DNA from: Bacteroidales bacterium | Lineage (GTDB): Bacteria; Bacteroidota; Bacteroidia; Bacteroidales; M50B96 | DNA: 64,000 nucleotides | NCBI GenBank assembly: GCA_021740905.1 | Contig: JAIOYV010000016.1 | Coordinates: 18,828 to 82,827, forward strand | Direction of reading: 5' to 3' | In this document: positions 43,963-53,248 of the stretch, one piece after another | Position numbering within the stretch: position 1 is the stretch's first letter | How the letters are laid out: every line of letters starts with the position of its first letter | Translations under genes and position numbers: made by a program | Notes under the pieces: model-generated | The model's input: only the letters and a program-made list of their open reading frames with translations | Databases searched by the model: none | What the model was told of the DNA's origin: nothing

Positions 43963-45300
43963 ATGAAAATGAATAAAATTTCTTTAATAAACACATATTG
44001 GCTTGCCATTTTAATGATACTAAGTAGTTGTGGAAGTGGCAATAAAACCTCAGCTCCCGCATCTGTCGGACCTTTAGAGGAATCACCAATACCAACCCTT
44101 TCTACAGATGAGTTATTGGATTTGGTTCAGGAGAAAACCTTCAGGTATTTCTGGGATTTTGCCGAACCGGTCAGTGGTTGGGCCAGGGAACGTTCTCAAG
44201 ACCTGGAAACGCTCACATCAGGCGGTACCGGTTTTGGCATCTCCTGTTTCCCGGTGGCTGTGAACAGGGGCTGGATATCAAGAGACCAGGCCATTCAGCA
44301 ACTAAACAAAATAATGTCATTTTTGGAAAATGCTTCAAGCTATCATGGTGCATTCGCGCATTGGTATGATAATACAGGGAAAACTAAAAATTTTAGTGCT
44401 CAGGATAATGGAGGTGATATTGTTGAAACCGCATTTTTAATACAGGGTTTATTAATAAACAGACAATATTTTTCGGGCGATAATGAGGAGGAAAAAAATC
44501 TCCGGGATAGGATTACAACGATTTGGGAAAATGTAGAATGGGACTGGTACACACAAGGCAAAAAATCTCTTACCTGGCATTGGTCGGCCTATCAGGGATT
44601 TGTAATTAACCAGCCCATTGGTGGTTGGAACGAGGCCTTAATTGTTTATGTGTTAGCCGCAGCTTCTCCCACGCACACCATCGACAAAGAAACGTATGAC
44701 AATGGCTGGGCGCGTAATGGGGCTATGAAAAACAATGCCACCTACTACGGTCATATTTTGCCCTTGGGAGAGCCGATGGGGGGACCTTTATTTTTATCTC
44801 AATATTCGTTTATTGGCATAGACCCCAGAGAGCTTGAAGATCAATATGCCAATTACTTCGATCAAAACAGGGCGCACTCGCTTATCAATTATGAATATTG
44901 CAAGGCCAACCCAAAAGGATACAAAGGCTATAGTGAAAATTGCTGGGGACTCACTGCCAGCGATGATATTAATGGCTATGCTGCCCATAGTCCAACCAAC
45001 GATTTGGGAGTTATTACGCCAACGGCAGCACTTTCAGCTTTTCCCTATACCCCTGAAGAATCAACAAAAGCACTCGAACATTTTTACTATACATTGCACG
45101 ACAAATTGTGGGGGCCTTACGGTTTTTATGATGCTTTTTCCGAGCATTTCAACTGGACTGCCGATGGTTATTTAGCTATTGATCAAGGCCCTATTGTAGC
45201 CATGATTGAAAACTATCGAACGCAACTATTATGGTCTCTTTTTATGAGCGATCAAGAGATAAAAAATGGCTTAGACAAACTCGGATTCACACAAAAATAA
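43963..45300 (+). CDS. GH144-like beta-1,2-glucanase lipoprotein (second copy)
   Basis: 445 residues, lacking the Ig-like domains of its neighbour. Lipoprotein signal (LSSCGSG, Cys23). Catalytic domain blocks mirror the upstream gene: KTFRYFWDFAEPVSGWARE, QDNGGDIVETAFLIQGLL, WHWSAYQGF, GWNEALIVYVLAA, CWGLTASDDINGYAAHS and YLAIDQGPIVAMIENYRTQ. Two GH144-like enzymes in tandem suggest division between surface endo-cleavage and periplasmic trimming. Start chosen at MKMNKIS; the next gene begins 3 nt after the stop. Confidence 0.87.
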   Translation: MKMNKISLINTYWLAILMILSSCGSGNKTSAPASVGPLEESPIPTLSTDELLDLVQEKTFRYFWDFAEPVSGWARERSQDLETLTSGGTGFGISCFPVAVNRGWISRDQAIQQLNKIMSFLENASSYHGAFAHWYDNTGKTKNFSAQDNGGDIVETAFLIQGLLINRQYFSGDNEEEKNLRDRITTIWENVEWDWYTQGKKSLTWHWSAYQGFVINQPIGGWNEALIVYVLAAASPTHTIDKETYDNGWARNGAMKNNATYYGHILPLGEPMGGPLFLSQYSFIGIDPRELEDQYANYFDQNRAHSLINYEYCKANPKGYKGYSENCWGLTASDDINGYAAHSPTNDLGVITPTAALSAFPYTPEESTKALEHFYYTLHDKLWGPYGFYDAFSEHFNWTADGYLAIDQGPIVAMIENYRTQLLWSLFMSDQEIKNGLDKLGFTQK

Positions 45301-45303
45301 GTT

Positions 45304-48300
45304 ATGATAAATGTTTTCATCAGGATATGTGCAGTTTTGGTTGTTTTGCTTTATACATGCACAATTGCTACTGCCCAGATAAGGACTCTTGATGAATGTG
45401 AAAACAAGGATGGCTGGTCGCTGATAAAATCCGATGGTGTCAATCTCAATTTATCAAATGAAGAAGGAATAACAGGCAACGCGATTCGGTTCGATTATGA
45501 TTTCACGAAAGGTACAGGCTATGGAGGAATTCAGAAACTCTTCCCGATTGACCTCCCCGAAAATTACGAATTTACCTTTTTTGTCAAAGCCGAGTCACCC
45601 GCCAATAATTTCGAAATTAAATTTATCGACAGCACAGGAAATAATGTCTGGTGGGTAAACAACCGCAATTATTCGTTTCCCGGCGATTGGAAAAAAATCC
45701 ACATAAAAAAAAGACATATCAATTTTGCCTGGGGCCCGACAAACGATCAGACTTTAAAACGTGTTGACCGCATTGAATTTACCATTGCATCGTTCGTGGG
45801 TGGCAAAGGCACAATTTGGATTGATGATCTGAAGTTTGAACCCCTTCAGCCTGAATCAACGTCCTATCCTCAACCTAAAATAAAAGTTGCTTCGTTTGAA
45901 AAGGAACATAATGCTGATTATATACTTGATAATTCAAATGCTACCTATTGGAACAGTAGGGGAATTAAAGATCAGTACCTATTGATTGATTTTACAACCC
46001 GCAGGGAATTTGGCGGTTTTCAAATCAATTGGCTGAAGGATTTTCATGCCGTAAGTTTTGAAATTCTGACTTCGGAGGACGGTGAGGAATGGGAACCAGT
46101 TTATGCTGTTAAAACAAACCAGGGGGATGTCAGTTTTATCAGCTTACCGGAAACAGAGGCGAAATTCGTGAAGATAAATCTTCTAAAGCCAAATTCAGAA
46201 AAAGGCTTTGCAGTGCGCGAACTTAAATTTCTGGATATTAAAAATTCGTTGACCCGGAACGACTTCCTGATTTACGCAGCCAAAAACTCACCGGAAGGAA
46301 ATTACCCCCGGTATTTTTCAGAACAGGCTTCATACTGGACAATCACCGGTGTTAACAACGATGTAAAGGAAGCCCTGATAAACGAAGATGGAATGGTTGA
46401 AGTGGAAAAGGCCCGGTTTTCGATCGAACCCATTATAAAAACAGGTGATTCCCTTTATAACTGGAGCAATGTGAAAGCGAGGCAATCCTTGGGCGGTTCG
46501 GAAGATAAATGGGATTTTAATTTTGTTCCCTCTGTTACCTGGCATTGCGATGATCTTAAATTTGAAACCGCTGTTACAGCAAGTGGAGAGGCCAATAAAA
46601 ATTCGAAACTTGATATTCGATACACTTTTAAAAACCTCTCGGATAAGCCAAACGATTTTGAGTTTTGTTTGTTGATCCGGCCTTTTCAGGTCAATCCCTA
46701 CTACCAATTCCTAAATCTTACAGGAGGTGTTGGAAAAATCCAATCCATCAGGGAAGAAGAAGACTATTCCATATCTGTTGATGATAAAGTTTTGCTCTTT
46801 CAGAAAAAATACGATGCCTTCGGTGCAGGTGTTTTTGATGATGGGAATATAGTAGATCTTCTTCGTTGCGGAAAAATGCCTTTGAATAAATCAGCTGTCG
46901 ATCAAAATGGGCTGGCCAATGGCGTAATTAAATACTCCCTGCACCTCAATCCTGGTGAAACTACTGAGCTATACCTTGTAGTTCCATTTTACGGCAATAA
47001 AACCGACATTACACCTGGCAATTATAATGTGGCCAATGATTTTACCCAGTCAAACGAATTCTGGAAAGCGAAAGTCGGGCATGTTAAATTTGATTTGCCG
47101 GAATCAGCCGACAGGATTGTAAATACCTACAAATCAAATCTGGTATATATCTTAATCAACAGGGATAAGGCCGGAATCCAGCCCGGGTCAAGATCGTATG
47201 AGCGAAGCTGGATCCGTGATGGCGCGCTCACGTCATCAGCTCTCCTTAAATCGGGCATCACCGTGGAAGTAAAAGATTTTATCGATTGGTACACAAGCTA
47301 CCAGTACGAAAACGGAAAGGTTCCCTGTGTAGTTGATTCAAGAGGGCCTGATCCGGTTCCCGAAAACGACAGTCAGGGAGAACTGATCTACCTGATTCGC
47401 GAATATTTTAACTTTACGCATGATACGGTTTTCCTTCAATCAAAGAATGAGCATATACTAAAAGCTGTTGATTATATTGAATCGCAGATTGCCCAACGAT
47501 CAACCGATCAGTATAAAAATGGGAACGACAGCGTGCGGGTCTTCTATGGCCTGGTGCCGGAATCAATCAGCCACGAAGGTTATTCCGCTAAACCTATGCA
47601 TTCGTACTGGGACAATTTCTTTACCTTGAAAGGTTTGAAGGACGCTGCCGAGGTTCAAAAAATTCTTGGCGAAAAAGAATCGTATGAACGCATTAGAAAA
47701 GTTCGCGATACATTTAAGGAAAATCTGTACAACTCGCTTGAACTTGCGATGAAAAATAAAAACATTTCCTATCTCCCCGGTTGTGCCGAGCTTGGCGATT
47801 TTGATGCGACCTCAACAACAATTGCCCTGACTCCATGCAACGAACTTATCAACTTGCCTGTACCACAGGTCTATAACACTTTTGATAAGTATTATGAATT
47901 TTTCAAAAACAGGAGAGACGGAAAAAAAGACTGGATTAATTATACTCCTTATGAAAATCGCTTAATCGGTTCATTTATTCTATTAGATCAACCCGAAAAA
48001 GCTCACGAGTTAATAGAGTTTTTCCTAAACGACCAACGCCCCCAGGGATGGAACCATTGGGCCGAAGTGGTTTGGAAAGATTATCGCACGCCCCGCTATA
48101 TCGGCGACATGCCGCACACCTGGTGTGGCAGCGATTTTATCAATGCCATCCGCTCCATGTTTGTGTACGAAAATGAGTACGACCAATCGCTTGTTTTGGC
48201 TTCTGCCCTTTATCAGGATTGGATTGATGCTCCGTCCGGGATGTCTGTGGAAAACCTACCCACTTATTATGGCGAGATTTCATATTCCATAAAAAAAGAC

Positions 48301-48486
48301 CGGGAAAAATATGTTTTTTCAATTTACGGAGACATCAAGCTACCTGAAAACGGGATTAAGATAAAGAGCTTTAACCGATCGAAGCTCCCGAAAAGAATAA
48401 GTGTGAACGGAGTTGAGGTTCATGATTTTGATGAGAAGAATATTCCTGTCAAAGAGTTTCCGGCAGAAGTAGTAATTTATTATTAA
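45304..48486 (+). CDS. Putative (alpha/alpha)6 glycosidase with CBM-like and discoidin domains
   Basis: 1,060 residues. Signal peptide to TATAQ, then a jelly-roll CBM-like domain (~25-180), an F5/8 type C/discoidin domain (~185-310, FEILTSEDGEEWEPVY), a beta-sandwich (~330-590) and an (alpha/alpha)6-type domain (~600-985) with YERSWIRDGALTSSALL (candidate acidic residue near 639), GYSAKPMHSYWDNFF, and WNHWAEVVW (candidate Glu near 918). The layout is like GH15/GH63/GH65-type enzymes but I cannot assign a family. Lies within the beta-1,2-glucan locus, 3 nt after GH144, and is probably periplasmic. Confidence 0.75.
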   Translation: MINVFIRICAVLVVLLYTCTIATAQIRTLDECENKDGWSLIKSDGVNLNLSNEEGITGNAIRFDYDFTKGTGYGGIQKLFPIDLPENYEFTFFVKAESPANNFEIKFIDSTGNNVWWVNNRNYSFPGDWKKIHIKKRHINFAWGPTNDQTLKRVDRIEFTIASFVGGKGTIWIDDLKFEPLQPESTSYPQPKIKVASFEKEHNADYILDNSNATYWNSRGIKDQYLLIDFTTRREFGGFQINWLKDFHAVSFEILTSEDGEEWEPVYAVKTNQGDVSFISLPETEAKFVKINLLKPNSEKGFAVRELKFLDIKNSLTRNDFLIYAAKNSPEGNYPRYFSEQASYWTITGVNNDVKEALINEDGMVEVEKARFSIEPIIKTGDSLYNWSNVKARQSLGGSEDKWDFNFVPSVTWHCDDLKFETAVTASGEANKNSKLDIRYTFKNLSDKPNDFEFCLLIRPFQVNPYYQFLNLTGGVGKIQSIREEEDYSISVDDKVLLFQKKYDAFGAGVFDDGNIVDLLRCGKMPLNKSAVDQNGLANGVIKYSLHLNPGETTELYLVVPFYGNKTDITPGNYNVANDFTQSNEFWKAKVGHVKFDLPESADRIVNTYKSNLVYILINRDKAGIQPGSRSYERSWIRDGALTSSALLKSGITVEVKDFIDWYTSYQYENGKVPCVVDSRGPDPVPENDSQGELIYLIREYFNFTHDTVFLQSKNEHILKAVDYIESQIAQRSTDQYKNGNDSVRVFYGLVPESISHEGYSAKPMHSYWDNFFTLKGLKDAAEVQKILGEKESYERIRKVRDTFKENLYNSLELAMKNKNISYLPGCAELGDFDATSTTIALTPCNELINLPVPQVYNTFDKYYEFFKNRRDGKKDWINYTPYENRLIGSFILLDQPEKAHELIEFFLNDQRPQGWNHWAEVVWKDYRTPRYIGDMPHTWCGSDFINAIRSMFVYENEYDQSLVLASALYQDWIDAPSGMSVENLPTYYGEISYSIKKDREKYVFSIYGDIKLPENGIKIKSFNRSKLPKRISVNGVEVHDFDEKNIPVKEFPAEVVIYY

Positions 48487-48510
48487 GTGATTAATTTTTA
48501 AATCTATAAT

Positions 48511-50583
48511 ATGGCAAATCAGGAGGTGCAAGTACATCACAAAACCAAAGCGGAAGATCGGATTCCTTTTAAACAATTAGTTGCTTATGGTTTTGGAGGT
48601 ATCATTCCCATTGCCCTCTTCAACATAGCGGGACAGCTTATGGGCTTAATCGGAAATATAAGCCTTGGATTAAGCGCTCTTTGGTTGGGTGTAATTTTGA
48701 TTATTCCCCGTTTGTGGGATGCTGTTTCCGATCCTATTGTCGGCCATATCTCCGACAACACCCGCACCCGTTGGGGCCGTCGTCGCCCTTACTTACTCGT
48801 TGGCGGAATTTCCGTGGCGCTTAGTTTTGTACTCATGTGGTGGATCCCCGATGGGGAATGGGTACATTCATGGTTCCCCAGCGATGCCGGCTATCAATGG
48901 TTTCAACTTTTCTATATCCTTTTTTGGCTCCTCATCTTTTTCACAGCTTGCACTATTTTCGAGATCCCCCACGGTGCCTTAGGTATGGAAATGTCTTCCG
49001 ACTACCACGAACGCACCCGCCTGTTCAGTTCCAAAAGTTTTCTTGGTAATCTTTTCGCGATGAGTACACCCTGGCTTTTTGCCCTCGCCAACATGGAAAT
49101 TTTTAAGGGCATCGGGGGTAACGAAGCCGATGGTATGCGCTATGTTTCCATGATGGTTGCCGCCATATTGATCCCGCTTTCCTTCTGGTGGTTTTTTACC
49201 GTCCGCGAACCGGGTTTCAAAGTGGCAAAAAAACAAGAAAAAACACCCTTTTGGAAAAGTATGAAACATACTGCCAGCAACAAAACATTTCTTCGGCTGG
49301 TAATGATCATTTTCACATTGGCCATGGGCTTTAATTTCGTTAATTTGCTCGGGTACTACATTCCCATCTTTTATATTTTTGGAGGCGATAAAAGTGCAGC
49401 CGTCTACTTGCTTGGAATCAATGGTACCATCTGGGCCATCACCGGGCTGGTAGCTGTTTTTCCGCTGAATTGGCTGAGTTCGAGATTTGGAAAACGAAAA
49501 ACCATTATTATTGCCATCTCCCTCATGGTTTTGGCACAACTATCCAAAATCATCTGTTACAACCCGACGTATCCCTACCTCATTATCATTCCCACTATTT
49601 TGCTTTCAAGCGGCATGTTATTTTTCTTTACGCTGGGATCTTCCATGGTGGGCGATATATGCGATGAAGATGATTTAAAGACAGGTTACCGCTCCGAAGG
49701 AAGCTACTACTCAATCTTCTGGTGGTTTATAAAAATGGGCACCGCATTAGCCAGCTTAGTTGCCGGGTTATTGATCGTATTTACTCAATTTGACGAAACC
49801 CAAGTGACAAGTGTCGATGATTTGCAAGGAAGCATCAAAGAAACGCTGAGTATGGCCCATAATTGGGGAGGCTATGATAGTATCGACAGCACCAATACAG
49901 ATTGGCTCAAAAACACCAAAACATATAGTATGGAAGCCCTCAAAGAATCAAAAGAATTTTTGAGCTATCTTAACTTAGAATCCTTGAAGAATCAAGAGAA
50001 GCAAGACCAGGTTGCCACAACAGCTCAAATTGAGGAGGAAAATTTGATAGAAAGTTTAGTGGAAAAAACGACAACCACTATTGCTGAACTGGAACAACTT
50101 CAAACACGGATAGAAAAGATAGACACTCATGGGCAACCCAGCGAGCTAAAAAGTATTTTAGGGGAAGCCATCCCATTAACCTTGCGAACACCGCTTGAAA
50201 AGGCCCGGTTTAATTCATCAAAGCTCTTATCCCATCTTGAAGCTCAATCTTTGGAAAACGATAATAGCCAGGAGCATTACGTAAAGCTTATCAAAAACAT
50301 AACAGAGATAAATAATCGACTCACAAGTAGTAAGGCAACATTGGGTTTGGATTCCTTCACGAAAGAACTCAACAGTATTGATGAAGGAATAGTGCCACTC
50401 ACAGAACAGGCCCCTTATACGCTTATCATGATGCGCGTGGTTGAGATTGGACTACCGCTTTTACTAAGCCTCATCTCTATTATTTTCGCGTTTCGTTACT
50501 CCTTGACGGAGGATCGTTGCTATGAAATAAAAGAAGCTCTTGAGATAAGAAATAAGGCACGGTTAATTGGAGAGGCAAATTAG
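48511..50583 (+). CDS. GPH-type (MFS) sugar:cation symporter with large C-terminal insert
   Basis: 690 residues, longer than the usual ~450-500. About twelve membrane helices; LWDAVSDPIVGHISDNTRTRWGRRRPYLL is the family signature (in two pieces here: WDAVSDPIVGHISD and TRWGRRRPYLL). Between the penultimate and last helices (~428-640) is a polar, Glu/Lys-rich, coiled-coil-like segment of about 210 residues (IEEENLIESLVEKTTTT, LEKARFNSSKLLSHLEAQ). It should import oligosaccharides for the cytosolic GH35 and GH94 enzymes encoded next. Confidence 0.85.
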   Translation: MANQEVQVHHKTKAEDRIPFKQLVAYGFGGIIPIALFNIAGQLMGLIGNISLGLSALWLGVILIIPRLWDAVSDPIVGHISDNTRTRWGRRRPYLLVGGISVALSFVLMWWIPDGEWVHSWFPSDAGYQWFQLFYILFWLLIFFTACTIFEIPHGALGMEMSSDYHERTRLFSSKSFLGNLFAMSTPWLFALANMEIFKGIGGNEADGMRYVSMMVAAILIPLSFWWFFTVREPGFKVAKKQEKTPFWKSMKHTASNKTFLRLVMIIFTLAMGFNFVNLLGYYIPIFYIFGGDKSAAVYLLGINGTIWAITGLVAVFPLNWLSSRFGKRKTIIIAISLMVLAQLSKIICYNPTYPYLIIIPTILLSSGMLFFFTLGSSMVGDICDEDDLKTGYRSEGSYYSIFWWFIKMGTALASLVAGLLIVFTQFDETQVTSVDDLQGSIKETLSMAHNWGGYDSIDSTNTDWLKNTKTYSMEALKESKEFLSYLNLESLKNQEKQDQVATTAQIEEENLIESLVEKTTTTIAELEQLQTRIEKIDTHGQPSELKSILGEAIPLTLRTPLEKARFNSSKLLSHLEAQSLENDNSQEHYVKLIKNITEINNRLTSSKATLGLDSFTKELNSIDEGIVPLTEQAPYTLIMMRVVEIGLPLLLSLISIIFAFRYSLTEDRCYEIKEALEIRNKARLIGEAN

Positions 50584-50633
50584 TCACTCCTATTAAACTC
50601 CAAAAAACAAGAATCAAATTTCAAACTCACAAT

Positions 50634-53093
50634 ATGGCATTTAAAATAAAAGGAGATAGTTTTTATCTGAACGACAAAAAGGTGTTTCTCAATTCGGGCG
50701 AGATTCATTATTTTAGGATTAAGCGCGAGCTGTGGGATAAGCATTTAGAAGCGGCCAATGAAGCCGGTTTAACAACTATCAGCACCTACGTTCCGTGGGC
50801 ATGGCACGAATCGGAAGAAGGTATTTTCGATTTTGATGGCACATCCTGCCCGGAACGCGATCTCACTGGTTGGCTGGAACGATGTCAGGCTCATGGATTA
50901 AATTGCATTGTAAAACCGGGGCCCTTTATTCTGGCAGAGTTCCGTGGGGCCGGACTCCCCGATTGGTTTATGGATCAGTATGGCGATGCGTGTAAGATGC
51001 GCAACAGCAAAGGCGAAATTGTACAAAGCGATGGTGTCAGCCTGTTCAATAATGATTATTTGGAAAAGGTAGCTCTCTGGTATGATAAAATCATGCCCTT
51101 CATCAGTAAACGCGAAATATCAGTCGGTGGCCCGATCATTATGATGCAAATTTGTAATGAGATCGGCGTATTCTCCTGGTTGGCAAAACAAGGTGATTAC
51201 GGCAATGCGGTGAAAGACCGTTTCATTTCATACTTGACAGATAAATTTTCAAGTATTGCTGAAGTAAATAGTGTATGGGGAACCGATTATCAGGATTTCG
51301 ATCAGGTAGTTCTTCCACCGGATGGCAATCTTCCTTATGCTTCAAAGGGCGATCGTGGTCGTGATTTTGAATGGCACAATTTCTGGCGAAAGTATTATGG
51401 CGACTATCTCAGAATGTTGACCGACATGGCCCGGGAAAGAGGTGTCAGTGTTCCTCTTTATCACAATCTTCCAGGTTGGATCTATGGAAACGGCTATGAA
51501 TTCCCGGTCAATATCACCATGTACGAAGATTTATATGAAGATAAAAGTGAGATCATTTTTGGTGTCGACCACATTCCTGAATTTTGTTCCTATCGCAACC
51601 TGCACGACGACCGCATTATTAATGACATAACGTTGGCCATGCAGGGCAACAAGCCACTATTTGCCGCTGAGTTTCAGAGTGGATCGCGCGAATATCATGT
51701 GGTAACCAATCCGCGCGAGATGGAACTCTTCTACAAAGCGAGTGTTGCCAATGGCCTGGTTGGTTGGAACTACTATATGTTTTCGCAGGGTCGCAACCCA
51801 AGCCGCAAAGGATATTCCGGCGACACTTTTTACTGGTTCAACCCGCTAACACCGGAAGGCGAGCGCACCTCGGCCTTCCCTTTGGTGAAACGAATGAGTC
51901 AAATTATTAACACCTCAGAAAGCCTGATTGTAAATGCAAAACGCAAAGCGGAAGTATGCGTCCTTTTCTATCCCCCCTATTACGCAACCGAGTTGGAAAG
52001 ACCAATTGGAAAGGAATGTGGGCTACAATTCACTGCATCTGCCATCCGAAGGCCTGCCTATTTCGACGGTTTGCTGAAAGTGCTTCAGATTCTTAATATT
52101 GATTATGATATGGTTGATCTGAGTAAAGCTTCCGTAGATACATTGAGCAACTATAAACAGGTATGGGCTTTCAGCACCGATGAGATGAATGCAAAGGATC
52201 AGCAAATCCTTGTTGATTATACAAAAGCTGGCAGGAACACGGTTCTTTTCCCTTATTTGCCCGACCGTGAAATGTCGCAGAAACCATGCACAATCATCCG
52301 CGATGCGCTTTCAATAGCACCTTCCGGAAGCGAAATTATCGATTCGCCATTGATCGATGTGTATGATTTGAAAGATATTAAGTGTGCTAATCCACAGATA
52401 TTCTATTCCGAAGAGTCGCTTGCCGGTGCCGAAGTTATTGCCCGAACGATTAATGGATCTGCATGTGGATTTTCAAAATCGCTGGGAATAGGAACCGTAA
52501 TTCACCTCGGAACCTGGATAGGTTTTGACACCGAAGGGCATATACCTGTCTATGAGGCAATTCTGAATAAATCGGCTGCAAAGCTCAGGCAAGCATCAAC
52601 CAACAATGGTAATATCGTTATAAGGGAACGTTTCACAGATGATCATTCCGCCATTCTTTTTGTAGGAAATTATTACAATGAAGAACAGATTGGCAGCGTA
52701 AGCTATACCCATCCGAAAAGTGGTGAAGCCATCACAATTCCTTACTCGAAGGAGGAGATGTTATGGCCGGCAACATACAGTGTATTAACACCCGTGTGCT
52801 TAAACGTTTCTGACGGGCTTACCATTTTACACAGCACTTCCGACATTCTCGGTGTCTCAGTGATCAGCGAACAACTTGAGATTACCCTATACGGAGACCG
52901 CGATTTGGCTGGGGAGATAGTTTTTGAAGGCGAAAATGTGAAAAGCATTAAGTCTGTAACTGTTGAGGGGGAGGTTGTTAATATAGAGAAGGATGATAAG
53001 CGAGTGGCATTGTACTACCAACACAAGCACAAGGATCAAATTGTGCTAAAAATTGAAATGAAGGTAGGGACTGTAATGAAACTTTTAAAGTAA
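50634..53093 (+). CDS. GH35 enzyme, probably acting on beta-1,2-glucooligosaccharides
   Basis: 819 residues without signal peptide, so cytosolic. GH35 barrel: LNSGEIHYFRI, TYVPWAWHE, KPGPFILAEFRGAGLPDW, acid/base Glu176 in MMQICNEIG and nucleophile Glu346 in PLFAAEFQSGS. The family is mostly beta-galactosidases, but a GH35 protein from Ignavibacterium album has been described as a beta-1,2-glucosyltransferase. With GH144 and GH94 as neighbours and no galactan enzymes, a beta-1,2-glucan role is the better guess here. Galactosidase activity cannot be ruled out from sequence. Confidence 0.85.
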   Translation: MAFKIKGDSFYLNDKKVFLNSGEIHYFRIKRELWDKHLEAANEAGLTTISTYVPWAWHESEEGIFDFDGTSCPERDLTGWLERCQAHGLNCIVKPGPFILAEFRGAGLPDWFMDQYGDACKMRNSKGEIVQSDGVSLFNNDYLEKVALWYDKIMPFISKREISVGGPIIMMQICNEIGVFSWLAKQGDYGNAVKDRFISYLTDKFSSIAEVNSVWGTDYQDFDQVVLPPDGNLPYASKGDRGRDFEWHNFWRKYYGDYLRMLTDMARERGVSVPLYHNLPGWIYGNGYEFPVNITMYEDLYEDKSEIIFGVDHIPEFCSYRNLHDDRIINDITLAMQGNKPLFAAEFQSGSREYHVVTNPREMELFYKASVANGLVGWNYYMFSQGRNPSRKGYSGDTFYWFNPLTPEGERTSAFPLVKRMSQIINTSESLIVNAKRKAEVCVLFYPPYYATELERPIGKECGLQFTASAIRRPAYFDGLLKVLQILNIDYDMVDLSKASVDTLSNYKQVWAFSTDEMNAKDQQILVDYTKAGRNTVLFPYLPDREMSQKPCTIIRDALSIAPSGSEIIDSPLIDVYDLKDIKCANPQIFYSEESLAGAEVIARTINGSACGFSKSLGIGTVIHLGTWIGFDTEGHIPVYEAILNKSAAKLRQASTNNGNIVIRERFTDDHSAILFVGNYYNEEQIGSVSYTHPKSGEAITIPYSKEEMLWPATYSVLTPVCLNVSDGLTILHSTSDILGVSVISEQLEITLYGDRDLAGEIVFEGENVKSIKSVTVEGEVVNIEKDDKRVALYYQHKHKDQIVLKIEMKVGTVMKLLK

Positions 53094-53103
53094 CTAAAAA
53101 ATG

Positions 53104-53203
53104 GAACGCGGATCATACGGATTTTCAAACGCGGATAAAACCGGATAATGATTTAAGAAATCAGCGTAAATCAGCGTTGCTTGCATCCGCGTTATCCGCG
53201 TTC
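53104..53203. repeat. Inverted repeat of the AACGCGGAT type
   Basis: GAACGCGGATCATACGGAT (53104-53122) and GCATCCGCGTTATCCGCGTTC (inverted, 53183-53203) flank AAATCAGCG-type direct units. This is a dispersed palindrome between the GH35 and GH94 genes. It explains why the GH94 reading frame seems open to 53177. Confidence 0.65.
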
Positions 53204-53248
53204 AAGTTTAAACTAAACGACGTTGAATCTGTCATAAAAAACAACAAT

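Noticed and set aside
48979-49539. 186-residue minus-strand ORF
   Set aside because: Shadow of the transporter; the plus-strand signature and hydrophobic pattern are decisive.
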